In this document: positions 8,769-16,809 of the stretch, one piece after another | How positions within the stretch are numbered: the first letter of the stretch is position 1 | How the letters are laid out: each line of letters opens with the position of its first letter | Assembly: GCF_001648155.1 (NCBI RefSeq) | Contig: NZ_CP015199.1 | Span: 3,915,001 to 3,979,000, forward strand | Origin: Chryseobacterium glaciei | GTDB taxonomy: Bacteria > Bacteroidota > Bacteroidia > Flavobacteriales > Weeksellaceae | Direction of reading: 5' to 3' | Length of the DNA: 64,000 nt | Position numbers and translations under genes: made by a program | The notes under the pieces: model-generated | What the model was told of the DNA's origin: nothing | Databases searched by the model: none | What the model saw: the letters and a program-made list of their open reading frames with translations, nothing else

Positions 8769-9770
8769 TTAAAATTTATCCAGCCACTCTTTCTTTTTGT
8801 TATCAAATTCTTCTTGGGTGATGATATCTTCGGTAAGCAAAAGTTTTAGCTGTTGCAATTTTGTTACAATATCAGGTGCTTCGGCATTTAATTGTTTTTC
8901 TTTGGCAACATCAAATGTTTTGCCTAATTCCATACCGACACCCAGTTGGAGACCTGCACCTGCAAGTCCGCCTTCGTTACGTGCGGCGTCACGAAGTGCT
9001 TTTAGCTTCTCCATATCAATATAGGATAATCCGCCTTCGCCCGCGGCCATTGATTCTGCAGTAATGTCAGCAATTTTACCGATTCTTTCCGTTGTTGCCT
9101 GATCGAATATTGTTCCGTTGAGTTTAAAATCAGTTAATGAAAATCCAAGGTTATGCAACTCTGGCTGCAGCTGTTCACGAATATCTTTGGACAAAGAGGG
9201 TAGTTGCGCATCAATGTGCTGATAGGAAAAGCTGCCTTGCGCAAGGACCGAAGCTAAACTCTGCGGAAATCTGCCCTGTAACAACTCCCTTGCTTCAGCC
9301 ACTAAATATTGATCTCTTGAGCCTACCACATTAGAAAAAAGATACTGAGGATCAGTTATTCTGAAAGAAAAAGTGCCGTTAGCACCTAATTCTACAGGAA
9401 TTCTATAAACTGGATCAACATATTTGATAGCCTGTGATGTTCCCCATCCTTGATTGACAACTTCAGAAGTCCGGTAGAAATAGATCTTTAATTTGTGCTC
9501 GCTTTCAAAGTTTGTACGAAGTTTAAGTAAGGTTGTAATAAACGGATGGTTATCACTTTCGAGATCAAAAATACCTTCCTCAGCCAAATGATCTGTTACT
9601 TTGCCTTCGTAAACTAAAATGGCTCCCTGGCCTGGAGCTACGATAAGTTTGGATGCGTTTTTAATCTCATCATTTTCAGATGGGAATTTATGAATCAAAA
9701 AATCTGGTTGCTGGTCTTTCCACTCAATAACCTGAGAAAGTTGGCTTCTGAAAAAATCTCCTAAACCCAT
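8769..9770 (-). CDS. SPFH-domain protein with C-terminal SHOCT
   Basis: The 333-residue protein matches the SPFH subgroup known as virion-core-protein-like / YdjI: start MGLGDFFRSQLSQVIEW, then PGQGAILVYEGKV, then a long SPFH domain to about residue 240, a Gly-rich linker (GEGGLSYID, GLAGAGLQLGVG), and a C-terminal SHOCT hairpin (LLTEDIITQEEFDNKKKEWL). These proteins are known to form membrane-associated scaffolds in envelope-stress modules with zinc-ribbon membrane partners (for example Bacillus ydjGHI). It heads a five-gene operon. Confidence in family is high; role here is inferred. Confidence 0.88.
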   Translation of the reverse strand: MGLGDFFRSQLSQVIEWKDQQPDFLIHKFPSENDEIKNASKLIVAPGQGAILVYEGKVTDHLAEEGIFDLESDNHPFITTLLKLRTNFESEHKLKIYFYRTSEVVNQGWGTSQAIKYVDPVYRIPVELGANGTFSFRITDPQYLFSNVVGSRDQYLVAEARELLQGRFPQSLASVLAQGSFSYQHIDAQLPSLSKDIREQLQPELHNLGFSLTDFKLNGTIFDQATTERIGKIADITAESMAAGEGGLSYIDMEKLKALRDAARNEGGLAGAGLQLGVGMELGKTFDVAKEKQLNAEAPDIVTKLQQLKLLLTEDIITQEEFDNKKKEWLDKF

Positions 9771-9821
9771 ATGTCTACTGTTTTATTATTTTAATCAATT
9801 TGCTCTCCAAAAAGAAAGTCA

Positions 9822-9871
9822 GAATTATACTAGCTGTACCTAATCTTCAATCTTAAACCGAATTATACTAG
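9822..9871. repeat. Twelve-base direct repeat upstream of SPFH operon
   Basis: GAATTATACTAG occurs exactly at 9822-9833 and again at 9860-9871, 38 bases apart, in the 156-bp gap upstream of the SPFH gene. On the coding strand it reads CTAGTATAATTC. It could be a regulator site or part of promoters; nothing decides between these. Confidence 0.5.
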
Positions 9872-9926
9872 GTTTTCCTGTTGAAAATTAAAGTTATTAT
9901 TAATTGATTTGTTTAATACTTTGCCT

Positions 9927-10481
9927 TTATTTATCCAAGGCTCTAATATCCGAAAATTCCGTTTCAATATGGAAGTTGCTGAACTCGTAGCCAGGGGACA
10001 TATCGTGCAAACCTACACCTAGTAATCTACCGCTAAAAACGACCTCGCTATTTTCCTTAATGCGGCTCAGTTTTTCATATAATTTTCCATTTTTAGGAAT
10101 AGCCTTTACCTGCATAAAAGAAAAATAATCCTGATACCCTTTGTCATAAATATTCTCCACACCAATTCTCATCACAACCGTATCGCTTGAGTAGGCATCC
10201 ACTTCATCCAGATCCAGTAAGGTGATCTTTCCCTTCCAATTGTGGCAGATCCCGATGGAATCTACTATACTTTTATACTTGAGCTTAATTTCCTCAAGTT
10301 TTTTTAAATTACTGCTGTCTCTTTTTGCAAGAGCGTTAAATTTTTTGGTATCACTTAAAAGTTTTGCCTGCAGCACAGAATTATCTTTAACTGCCATTGG
10401 GTCATTTGTGATCTTTTTTTCGCACGAATTTAAGATAAGCACAAAAAATAGAACGATGACTAAAAATATCTTATTTTTCAT
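9927..10481 (-). CDS. Putative lipoprotein, unknown function
   Basis: The 184-residue product has a hydrophobic signal segment ending in LNSC (Cys20), typical of a lipoprotein. Residues about 35-75 are charged and helical (possible coiled coil), followed by a beta-rich domain with small strands, including VVFSGRLLGVGL, which resembles an OB-type or beta-barrel binding fold. No family is recognised. It lies upstream of the SPFH gene on the same strand, but a 156-bp gap with repeats separates them, so it is probably transcribed separately. Confidence 0.7.
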   Translation of the reverse strand: MKNKIFLVIVLFFVLILNSCEKKITNDPMAVKDNSVLQAKLLSDTKKFNALAKRDSSNLKKLEEIKLKYKSIVDSIGICHNWKGKITLLDLDEVDAYSSDTVVMRIGVENIYDKGYQDYFSFMQVKAIPKNGKLYEKLSRIKENSEVVFSGRLLGVGLHDMSPGYEFSNFHIETEFSDIRALDK

Positions 10482-10809
10482 AATTATTGGGTTTGATCTA
10501 CAAACGATTTTATCCTCACGAATAATTATTCTCGGTTTCCGATAATGAGAAACTGAAATAGCTCAAACTTGCGTTAATGTAATTTCTCAAGAAATTTACA
10601 ATTTTTTTAAACAAAAATACTGCTAAGAATCTGGAATAAATTGTAAAAATGGAACATTAAACATAGAAAGTATATCCTTGAGTATATTTTAAGTTACTAT
10701 CAGTGTTCTTTTCTAGATGCTTTTAAATGAGTAATTTGTAAAAATAAAAACCTCTAGCAGTTGCCAGGATTTGAAAATTGATTAGATTGGTAAATGAAAA
10801 TATGATCCT
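10482..10809. other. Divergent intergenic region, no gene seen
   Basis: This 328-base AT-rich gap separates the minus-strand lipoprotein gene and the plus-strand PH-like gene, so it should hold two divergent promoters. I see no conserved small gene, strong hairpin or repeat in it. Confidence 0.5.
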
Positions 10810-11250
10810 ATGAAACAGACATTCAATCTATCAAAATCAACGTTGATTTTCTATTCGTTATTGGCACCGTTTATCATTGGAGGCTCATTTTATAATTTGT
10901 ACTACGGTCTTATTTTAGGTGAAAGTTCGCATGTAAGGATTGGTGCCTGGAGCCTTTTAGGTTTTGTTATACTCCCTCTGATGCTCATTGCGACTTACCT
11001 TAGAAACAGATGCGTAATAACAGATCAATATGTGCGCATCTACAAGAGAGAATTTGGCAGATCAGAATACGATTTTACCATTTCGGAGCGGTTTTTAGCA
11101 ATGAAACATAGACCTCTTTTTTCGATTTTCAGAAAGACATTCCATACTTTGACGATTACGGAAAAAACAACTGGAGATGTAGTTTTCAGTGAGGATCTAG
11201 AAACGTCTTCATCATATACTGAAAAAATTAGATCGGCATTACGCACCTGA
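10810..11250 (+). CDS. Membrane protein with PH-like (bPH2-type) domain
   Basis: The 146-residue product has two hydrophobic helices (about residues 13-33 and 45-63), then a cytosolic beta domain starting RNRCVITDQYVRIYKREFGR. This helix-helix-PH layout, with the phrase 'vITdqyv', is typical of small bacterial PH-domain membrane proteins (DUF304-like). Catalysis is not expected. The family assignment rests on architecture, not on catalytic residues. It is followed, 42 bases later, by an SH3-like secreted protein gene and could share its promoter. Confidence 0.6.
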   Translation: MKQTFNLSKSTLIFYSLLAPFIIGGSFYNLYYGLILGESSHVRIGAWSLLGFVILPLMLIATYLRNRCVITDQYVRIYKREFGRSEYDFTISERFLAMKHRPLFSIFRKTFHTLTITEKTTGDVVFSEDLETSSSYTEKIRSALRT

Positions 11251-11292
11251 ATGATATACATATTTTTAAATCACAATTTTTTAGAATACAAT

Positions 11293-11913
11293 ATGAAGTT
11301 TCCAGATAAAAAATTACTTCACAAAGCAGTTTTCGCAGCAATCATTTGTATCACCTTTTTTCTGAGTGTTAAAGTATTTGCACAGAATGGCATCTATCAA
11401 CTCAATAACAAAAATGGTTCTTATTGTTATATTTCTTTTATGAAAAAAGGGAATCAGGCGGAAGCAGAGATATTCGCATGGTGGAATACCCCAAGTGCAC
11501 AGACAGGCTCATATTATGGTTCGGGTACGTTGATTTCCAATAAAGTAAGACTAAAAAGCAATGAAAATGAGTCTGACTGTGAAGTGACCTTGTCATTGGA
11601 ACAGAAGAAACTATGTGTATCATTTGACAATTGCACAGTTGATCATTTGCCGGAAGATTTTAATGGATCGTACACTAAGATCACCAATGCTACAGCTGGA
11701 GATTATACCGTTTTTGCAGCTAAATCTTATTTCCATAAAGAACCAAATGCTGCTTCAAAACTCAATTCCTATGTTGTAAAGGGAAATAAAGTCGCGCTCA
11801 AGCTGGATAGGATAGAGGCGGGCAATTGGGTTTACGTTTATTATACTGATCCAAAAGGTAAAGAAACAGAAGGATACATACTGCTCACTGACCTTAGGAA
11901 GTTGGAGATATGA
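11293..11913 (+). CDS. Secreted protein with C-terminal SH3-like domain
   Basis: The ATG at 11293 is chosen over the upstream in-frame codon at 11251 because it gives a clean signal peptide (KKLLHKAVFAAIICITFFLSVKVFAQ, cut near residue 29). The N-terminal domain (about 30-125) is beta-rich with two Cys pairs, and residues about 135-205 read like a bacterial SH3 domain (YTVFAAKSYFHKEPN, then KLDRIEAGNWVYVYY, then GYILLTDL). Such domains bind cell-wall peptides in many secreted proteins; the role here is inferred. No partner enzyme is adjacent. Confidence 0.7.
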   Translation: MKFPDKKLLHKAVFAAIICITFFLSVKVFAQNGIYQLNNKNGSYCYISFMKKGNQAEAEIFAWWNTPSAQTGSYYGSGTLISNKVRLKSNENESDCEVTLSLEQKKLCVSFDNCTVDHLPEDFNGSYTKITNATAGDYTVFAAKSYFHKEPNAASKLNSYVVKGNKVALKLDRIEAGNWVYVYYTDPKGKETEGYILLTDLRKLEI

Positions 11914-11967
11914 TACTGATAAAAACTAGTCCGAAAAGTATCTGATTTAAATTAATATGGTCAACAC

Positions 11968-12006
11968 TTTCTCTTTGATTGTATAACAAAGAAAGGAAGT
12001 TGTTGC
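11968..12006. terminator. Possible bidirectional terminator
   Basis: Between two convergent genes, an imperfect stem (ACTTTCTCTTTG against CAAAGAAAGGAAGT, with one bulge) lies 55 bases after the SH3-like gene and 27 bases before the end of the AraC gene. The pairing is imperfect, so the call is tentative. Confidence 0.4.
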
Positions 12007-12032
12007 TTCTTAAAATTGTAAAAATGGAAAGT

Positions 12033-12836
12033 CTAAAGATAAAGCCAAATATTTTCTTTATCTATATCAACTTTTTTAAAGAAATCACTTGGCTTCTTAT
12101 CGGTCAATTCTTTAAAATGTCTGATGAAATGTGATTGGTCGAAATACAAGTTATCGTTAGACAGATCTGTAAGGTTTGCGCTGATTTTTTGATTGAGCAA
12201 AGCATTCCTGAACCGTTGGACTTTTCTGTATTCGGATGGTGTTTTTCCGACATTTTTTGAGAATATCTTGTTGATATGTTGTCTTGTGAAATTATATTTT
12301 TCGGCAATGAGCTCAAGTCTCAGGCCTGCATCAATATCTGATAAGATCTGCTCAATAATGCTAAGATCTTTTTTTGCAAATTTTGATATTAAATAATCCT
12401 CCAAAAGTTTAATCTGCTTGTCTCTGCAAGTATGGTTGAAAATCAATTCCATTTTTTCTTCAAAATCAGGAAAAGGGATGAAATCTGAAATTTGTGCTTC
12501 TTCGAAAATTTTTGGATTGTCAATAAAATGATTTATTTTGATTGGATTGAAATAGATGGTTATCTCATTGACCAGATTTTCATAAATTATTTCGATAGGC
12601 TTTGAATATCTGGAAAATAAACTAGAAACAATTTTATTTTCTTTCGAAGGTCTAATGATATAGCGATTTTTTGAAAATACTTCTTCTGCATTTTGGTATA
12701 TGGAAAGAATACAGTAGTTGTTAGGGAAGGTCAAATAGCTTACGGGTGTGGAATTCCTATCCTCTGAAACAAAATAGTATCCCGCAATATGTTTCTTTAG
12801 AATATTATTTTTAGGTTTATAAAAGTCAACTTTCAT
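12033..12836 (-). CDS. AraC-family transcriptional regulator
   Basis: The 267-residue protein has an N-terminal beta-rich sensing domain of the kind annotated DUF6597 in Bacteroidota (about residues 1-150) and a C-terminal AraC double HTH (about 165-255). The HTH is recognisable by the first helix-turn-helix (LIAEKYNFTRQHINKIFSKN, residues about 177-197) and the second (YFDQSHFIRHFKELTDKKPSDFF). A ligand is unknown. No target gene is adjacent in an operon; the upstream gap leads to IS remnants. The same architecture recurs at 47894. Confidence 0.85.
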   Translation of the reverse strand: MKVDFYKPKNNILKKHIAGYYFVSEDRNSTPVSYLTFPNNYCILSIYQNAEEVFSKNRYIIRPSKENKIVSSLFSRYSKPIEIIYENLVNEITIYFNPIKINHFIDNPKIFEEAQISDFIPFPDFEEKMELIFNHTCRDKQIKLLEDYLISKFAKKDLSIIEQILSDIDAGLRLELIAEKYNFTRQHINKIFSKNVGKTPSEYRKVQRFRNALLNQKISANLTDLSNDNLYFDQSHFIRHFKELTDKKPSDFFKKVDIDKENIWLYL

Positions 12837-13027
12837 TTATCAGATTTTACCTTTTACATCTTATTGAAACTTTTACGACGCAACCAACATAGTAAATTAC
12901 TTCGTTTTAACGAATATACAATTATAAAGCAATCGCTTTGCCAACTTTTCTAAAAGCAGACAAGTTTTAAACCATTATTTTATTTATATGACTCATTGGC
13001 TTTAATGGGTCGCAAACAAAATATTTT

Positions 13028-13234
13028 TTGATTATTTTTTTTAAGGGTAGGAATGTGCAATTGGACAAGTGGAGTGAAGTTACAGTAGACTTGTTACAAG
13101 TGGCTAATAGAGAAAAACCCATCTTGGTAAATATATCATCATCCTCAAATAGGCTTAGAATTACTTTCGAAATTTTTAATCAATTACGTTATCTCATAAA
13201 TTGTAAATCGTCAACAAAAAGTGCACTAATTTAG
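13028..13234 (+). other. Short open frame running into IS-type end
   Basis: A 68-codon frame (TTG start) runs from 13028 into the IS-end repeat and stops inside it. The first 55 codons look protein-like (DKWSEVTVDLLQVANRE) but I recognise no family, and the last dozen come from the repeat. It may be the 5' remnant of a gene cut by the element, or chance. Confidence 0.25.
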
Positions 13235-13245
13235 GCTCTAACTTA
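13202..13245 (+). repeat. IS3-type terminal sequence, copy A
   Basis: The 44 bases from TGTAAATCGTC onward match 14757-14800 with four mismatches, in the same orientation. Copy B lies just upstream of an IS3-type OrfA fragment, so both are read as left ends (starting 5'-TG) of the same element. Copy A has no transposase behind it. Confidence 0.6.
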
Positions 13246-13248
13246 GGG

Positions 13249-13314
13249 TTGACCATAAGCCATACAGTTGGCTACGAGCTTTCACCATTGGGTAAAATAT
13301 TTGTAGAAAAATAA
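13249..13314 (+). pseudogene. Possible C-terminal fragment of HxlR-type regulator
   Basis: A 21-codon frame directly after IS end copy A reads LTISHTVGYELSPLGKIFVEK and then stops. The YELSPLGKIF core resembles the end of HxlR-type winged-helix regulators (YELTPLG). The fragment is too short for a firm call. It would be the 3' stump of a gene removed by the element. Confidence 0.3.
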
Positions 13315-13445
13315 AATCCTAGACTAGATATTGACCTGCTATATTATTTTAGCAAAGATGGAGCCCTTTCGAAAAAATTAGAAAAACTGAAGAAGAATTA
13401 TTTATTTGTAAGTAGATTGCGAGTTCAATATTTGTTCGGTTTCTT

Positions 13446-13489
13446 AAAACTAAAACCCAGCTTTGACTACAAGTTGGGTTTTTAGTTTT
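13446..13489. terminator. Bidirectional terminator hairpin
   Basis: A long imperfect stem (AAAACTAAAACCCAGCTT against AAGTTGGGTTTTTAGTTTT, loop TGACTAC) with T-runs on both strands lies between the remnants at 13.2-13.3 kb and the minus-strand siderophore-interacting gene. Confidence 0.7.
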
Positions 13490-13626
13490 CAAATATGCAG
13501 GTATTTGTATTCTATTGTGATATGTTAGGAAGAGAAGAAACACTAGCAAAGTAAAAAACTGCTTTTGATATAAAATTTCTTACTTTAATCTTCTGTAAAA
13601 AAGACTGCACTTTTTCTATCTACGTG

Positions 13627-14352
13627 TCAAAGCCCAACTTTTCCGTCTGCCCAAAATGGTTTTGTATATATGTTCTTGCTTTGCACACACTTCTCTTTTA
13701 AGGCTTGCCTAAATGTTTGAATGGACTTTGCGTTGCCCATTAAATAAAAATATCCGTTCTGCCATAAATCCCAAACTTTGCCATCCAATTTATTCAAGGC
13801 TTCAAGTGCGAACTTCGCTTTATCAATTGATTTTGGTACGATGTCGACTATAAGTCCAATTTTATTGAGTTCCTTTGTAGAAACAGCATCTAATTCTAAA
13901 ATTCCCAAATAATTATTATCGTCATTATTTATTTCGTCTTTCAAAATTTTGAAAACACTAATGCAAGTTTCATCGCCAAAAAAGAAATGATATTTTGCTT
14001 CTTTTTTATAAATATTAAATCCCCTGGGCATACCAACTGTTACTTTGTCGCTGATTTTCAGATTGCTGATAAAATGGCTTCCTGGTCCATTACCGTGAAT
14101 ATGGAAAACGACTTCAAATGTTCCTAATTCGCTATCCCATTTACTTGGCGTATAATTTCTATAATTGATATCGTCAACTCGGATAATTATAGCTTGTCCA
14201 ATTCTGAATTTTACATTTGGAACCGTTCCTTTAAATGTAATTGTTTTAATGTTCGGGCTTGTTTCTATAATGGAAGCAACGCTAACTTTACAGATTTTAC
14301 TGCTAAATGTTAACTCCATAAAGTCGCCTATTATCTTTGGTACTGATGGCAT
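13627..14352 (-). CDS. Siderophore-interacting protein (FAD-binding ferric-siderophore reductase family)
   Basis: About 241 residues from the ATG at 14352, which gives the typical MPSVPK start; a TTG lies 24 bases upstream. The order matches the SIP/ViuB family: an N-terminal FAD-binding beta barrel with NYTPSKWD (the RxYTxR-like flavin motif, here with Asn and Lys substitutions) and GPGSHFISNL, then a C-terminal NAD(P)-binding domain with FFFGDETCI and the late AmGNAKSIQTFR and KPFWADGKVG end. Known members reduce cytosolic ferric siderophores. It sits beside a truncated AraC gene. Confidence 0.82.
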   Translation of the reverse strand: MPSVPKIIGDFMELTFSSKICKVSVASIIETSPNIKTITFKGTVPNVKFRIGQAIIIRVDDINYRNYTPSKWDSELGTFEVVFHIHGNGPGSHFISNLKISDKVTVGMPRGFNIYKKEAKYHFFFGDETCISVFKILKDEINNDDNNYLGILELDAVSTKELNKIGLIVDIVPKSIDKAKFALEALNKLDGKVWDLWQNGYFYLMGNAKSIQTFRQALKEKCVQSKNIYTKPFWADGKVGL

Positions 14353-14430
14353 AATTTTAAAATTTTGATTATGCAAAGTTTAAAATAAACGCCGACTTAG
14401 CTATTAAATAGAAAAAGGAAATGATTAGGA

Positions 14431-14772
14431 TTATTCACGGAATTTTCTGCGAAATGATAGAGGTGTTTCATTACTTATTTTTTTGAATAGTCTTGAAAAA
14501 TAAGAATGGTCTTCAAACCCCAAATTGTATGCAATTTCTTTTACATCATTGTCTGTATAGTACAAAAGTCGTTGAGCCTCAACAATCATCGCATTTTGTA
14601 GCCAATAGGTAACTGATTTTCCTGTATTTGAATTTACGCAGTCGTTTAAATGTGACGTGCTTATATTTAATTTTTTTGCAAAAAACGAAGGACTTTCTAA
14701 AAAGTTGTTTTGAAAGATTAGTTTTTTGAAATTGGATGAAATTCTTTCCGTTTGATTGTAAATCGTCAGCAA
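14431..14772 (-). pseudogene. AraC-family regulator, N-terminus lost
   Basis: Only the last 105 or so residues of an AraC-type regulator remain, covering both HTH units (SFFAKKLNISTSHLNDCVN; then EIAYNLGFEDHSYFSRLFKK, SFRRKFRE end). The normal family length is about 280-300 residues. Upstream the frame runs straight into IS-type end copy B at 14755, with only a TTG inside the repeat as a possible start. The element has apparently removed the sensing domain. It may have regulated the siderophore-interacting gene 78 bp downstream. Confidence 0.75.
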
Positions 14773-14800
14773 AAAGTGTACTGATTTAGGCTCTCACTTA
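14757..14800 (+). repeat. IS3-type terminal sequence, copy B
   Basis: It matches copy A at 13202-13245 in 40 of 44 positions, same orientation. Its 5' side interrupts the AraC reading frame and its 3' side leads, 41 bases later, to the OrfA start at 14842, as expected for the left end of an IS3-type element. Confidence 0.65.
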
Positions 14801-14841
14801 AGGAGTGTTTCATAAGAGATTAATTTTTTAAATTTGATATT

Positions 14842-14943
14842 ATGAACACCAGGAAAAAACCAACTCCTGAAACTTACATTAAAGAGATCAGGAGAAAAAC
14901 CAGAAGAATCTTCACAGGCGTATCGCCAGGCGAAAATAGATGA
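14842..14943 (+). pseudogene. IS3-family OrfA N-terminal fragment
   Basis: The first 25 residues (TPETYIKEIRRKTRRIFT within them) match the start of IS3/IS150-type OrfA proteins, which continue with an 'EQKI..' HTH. Here homology breaks at about 14914 and the frame ends at 14941-14943 after a different sequence begins. The HTH, OrfB and right end are absent. Confidence 0.6.
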
Positions 14944-15234
14944 TGTCAATTATAATATCCTTACTGAAAACTATCTGAACGGGGTCGGCTTGCCTTGCTT
15001 AAGCAAAAAGAGGTTACCAAAGCTATTGATGTGTTCAGGGTGAATACCATAATATCCTACAAGGACGGTCTGGGAGAAGCTTATCTGGAAGCCGTACAAA
15101 AGGATAAAGCCAGACAGAGCTACCAAAAACTATTGGAAATGAATCCTGAAAATCAAGATGTAGCCAATATTAAAAAAAAAAAAAATATAAAAATCGACCC
15201 CTCAAAAAGAAATCCAAAGCAGTTGGTATGTTGA
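14915..15234 (+). pseudogene. TPR-type C-terminal fragment of a hydrolase, frameshifted
   Basis: Joined directly to the OrfA fragment is a remnant reading DDVNYNILTENYLNGVG in one frame and LLKQKEVTKAIDVFRVNT, GLGEAYLEAVQK, SYQKLLEMNPENQ in another, with the shift near 14985-14995. This is the TPR tail seen at the C-terminus of Bacteroidota serine hydrolases of the beta-lactamase or alpha/beta type. The catalytic part is missing. A run of 14 A (15172-15185) lies near the end. Confidence 0.6.
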
Positions 15235-15364
15235 AAATACCTCTTTCTTTTTCAGATTGTAAAACTAAAAATAAACTCACTCCTGTTAAAATAAACTAAA
15301 TCATAATAACCACTGTGCTTTTTAGTATTTTAGCCACATAACATTTCATTAAATAAATAAATCT

Positions 15365-16456
15365 ATGATACACCGAATTCTATTAACATTATTCATTTTT
15401 CTTACGTCCCAAATACTGTATTCTCAAACCTTTGAGGACTCAACTTGTTGGGAATATTTTAAGTTGACAGACAACTTGAAAAAGGATAAGCCTCTTGATA
15501 AACAGACCTGGAATCAGTTTTTAAAAAATGAGGCCATACAGGTTTATATGAAAGATCAGGGTTTTGACAGTATTTATATAGAAAATTACAGAAAGAGCAT
15601 GGAAATCGTGTATATGCCAAAAAATTCCGCTGTTTTACAGGAAAAACTGAAAAACCCAATCAAAAACTGGTGGATTTACATCGTGAACGAGTATAAAGTG
15701 AACGAAGACAACATGAAAAAATATCTTACAGATATCCAAAAAAATCCTAAAGAGTATTTTGACACCTGCTATCAGTATACTTACACCATGCTTCCGAAGA
15801 AATACCATAGAAAAGCACCTGAATTTAAAGTGACCATTATTCCTATACATAATGATGCCCACGTGGAACCTGGGTGGATGATGTTCACGCTGATGGCAGC
15901 CTATTTTCATGATGCCAATAAAATGGGGGCAATGGGAGGTCATGAGTTTCATCATGTATTGAGACCACAGCTTATATTTGAGGTAGAAGACCAGGACAAA
16001 GTGATTGTAAGCCTACTTCAAAAAATACTGAATGAAGGAAGTGCAGATTTAACAGATAAGGTCTATGAAGGAAAAACGGCGGTCAAGCTCTTGAATTTTC
16101 AAAGAGAAACGAGTTTGGAATTCCTTACAGACGGAGCGAAATCGATTAAAAATATTGATTCTATATTATCTGTAAAACCTTTAGACCGATCGAAGCTAAA
16201 GCTGAATAAACTTATTAATAACTGGAATACCAGTGGGCATGTTCCAGGATTTTATATGTCCAACATTATAGAAAAAGGAGGGTATAAAAAAGAATTAATC
16301 AAACATATTGATGATCCTTTTCAGTTTGTTTATTTATATGATAAAGCATCTAGAAAAAATAAAGATGCCTATGTTCTTTCCACAACTACAATGGACATTA
16401 TTCGTGAGTTGGATAAAAAATACAGATCTAAAGCAAAAATTGATCAGTATCAGTAA
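15365..16456 (+). CDS. Secreted DUF5700-like putative zinc peptidase
   Basis: The 363-residue protein has a signal peptide (residues 1-20, ending LYSQ). A zinc site HEFHH at residues 193-197 is followed by LNEGSADLTDK with Glu224, the gluzincin third-ligand arrangement; the order GAMGGHEFHH ... EGSAD matches the DUF5700 group of putative zinc-dependent peptidases. Activity has not been shown for this family as far as I know, so peptidase is inference. It stands alone between remnants and has its own terminator. Confidence 0.7.
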   Translation: MIHRILLTLFIFLTSQILYSQTFEDSTCWEYFKLTDNLKKDKPLDKQTWNQFLKNEAIQVYMKDQGFDSIYIENYRKSMEIVYMPKNSAVLQEKLKNPIKNWWIYIVNEYKVNEDNMKKYLTDIQKNPKEYFDTCYQYTYTMLPKKYHRKAPEFKVTIIPIHNDAHVEPGWMMFTLMAAYFHDANKMGAMGGHEFHHVLRPQLIFEVEDQDKVIVSLLQKILNEGSADLTDKVYEGKTAVKLLNFQRETSLEFLTDGAKSIKNIDSILSVKPLDRSKLKLNKLINNWNTSGHVPGFYMSNIIEKGGYKKELIKHIDDPFQFVYLYDKASRKNKDAYVLSTTTMDIIRELDKKYRSKAKIDQYQ

Positions 16457-16481
16457 AAGAGATATCTTTAGCGGATATAAA

Positions 16482-16516
16482 AAAGGACAGATCATTGATT
16501 CGTCCTTTATTTTTCT
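16482..16516 (+). terminator. Rho-independent terminator
   Basis: Arms AAAGGAC (16482-16488) and GTCCTTT (16502-16508) followed by ATTTTTCTT, 26 bases after the stop of the DUF5700-like gene. Confidence 0.65.
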
Positions 16517-16568
16517 TAAAAATATTCACCAATAGCAGTATAATAGTTGTTAACTTTACCAATGATTT

Positions 16569-16676
16569 TTAATTCATATTTAAAATAACATCTATCTCAG
16601 AAGTACTTTCATCTTTGTTAATGATTCGTTCGAAATAAGACGTTTCAATATAGGTTTTCTTCCAAAAAAGGATAGA
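16569..16676 (-). pseudogene. Possible C-terminal gene fragment
   Basis: In the 353-base gap before the Crp-type gene, the minus strand carries a coding-like stretch of about 35 codons (FWKKTYIETSYFERIINKDE, then SEIDVILNMN and a stop) with no start upstream. I do not recognise the family. It may be the tail of a lost gene, in line with other remnants nearby. The rest of the gap shows nothing beyond the terminator. Confidence 0.3.
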
Positions 16677-16809
16677 TTAAAATTCCGGTGTTCCTATATT
16701 TTCTATATCGGAATCAGAAATTTTGAGTTCAGTGGTTACTTCCAATATATTTTCTAATTTTGAAAAACCTTACCAATACACTCTAGACATTTTTAACAGA
16801 CCAAAGACT

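Noticed and set aside
8797-9024. Plus-strand frame antisense to the SPFH gene
   Set aside because: It is a shadow of the real minus-strand SPFH gene, which has clear domain motifs.
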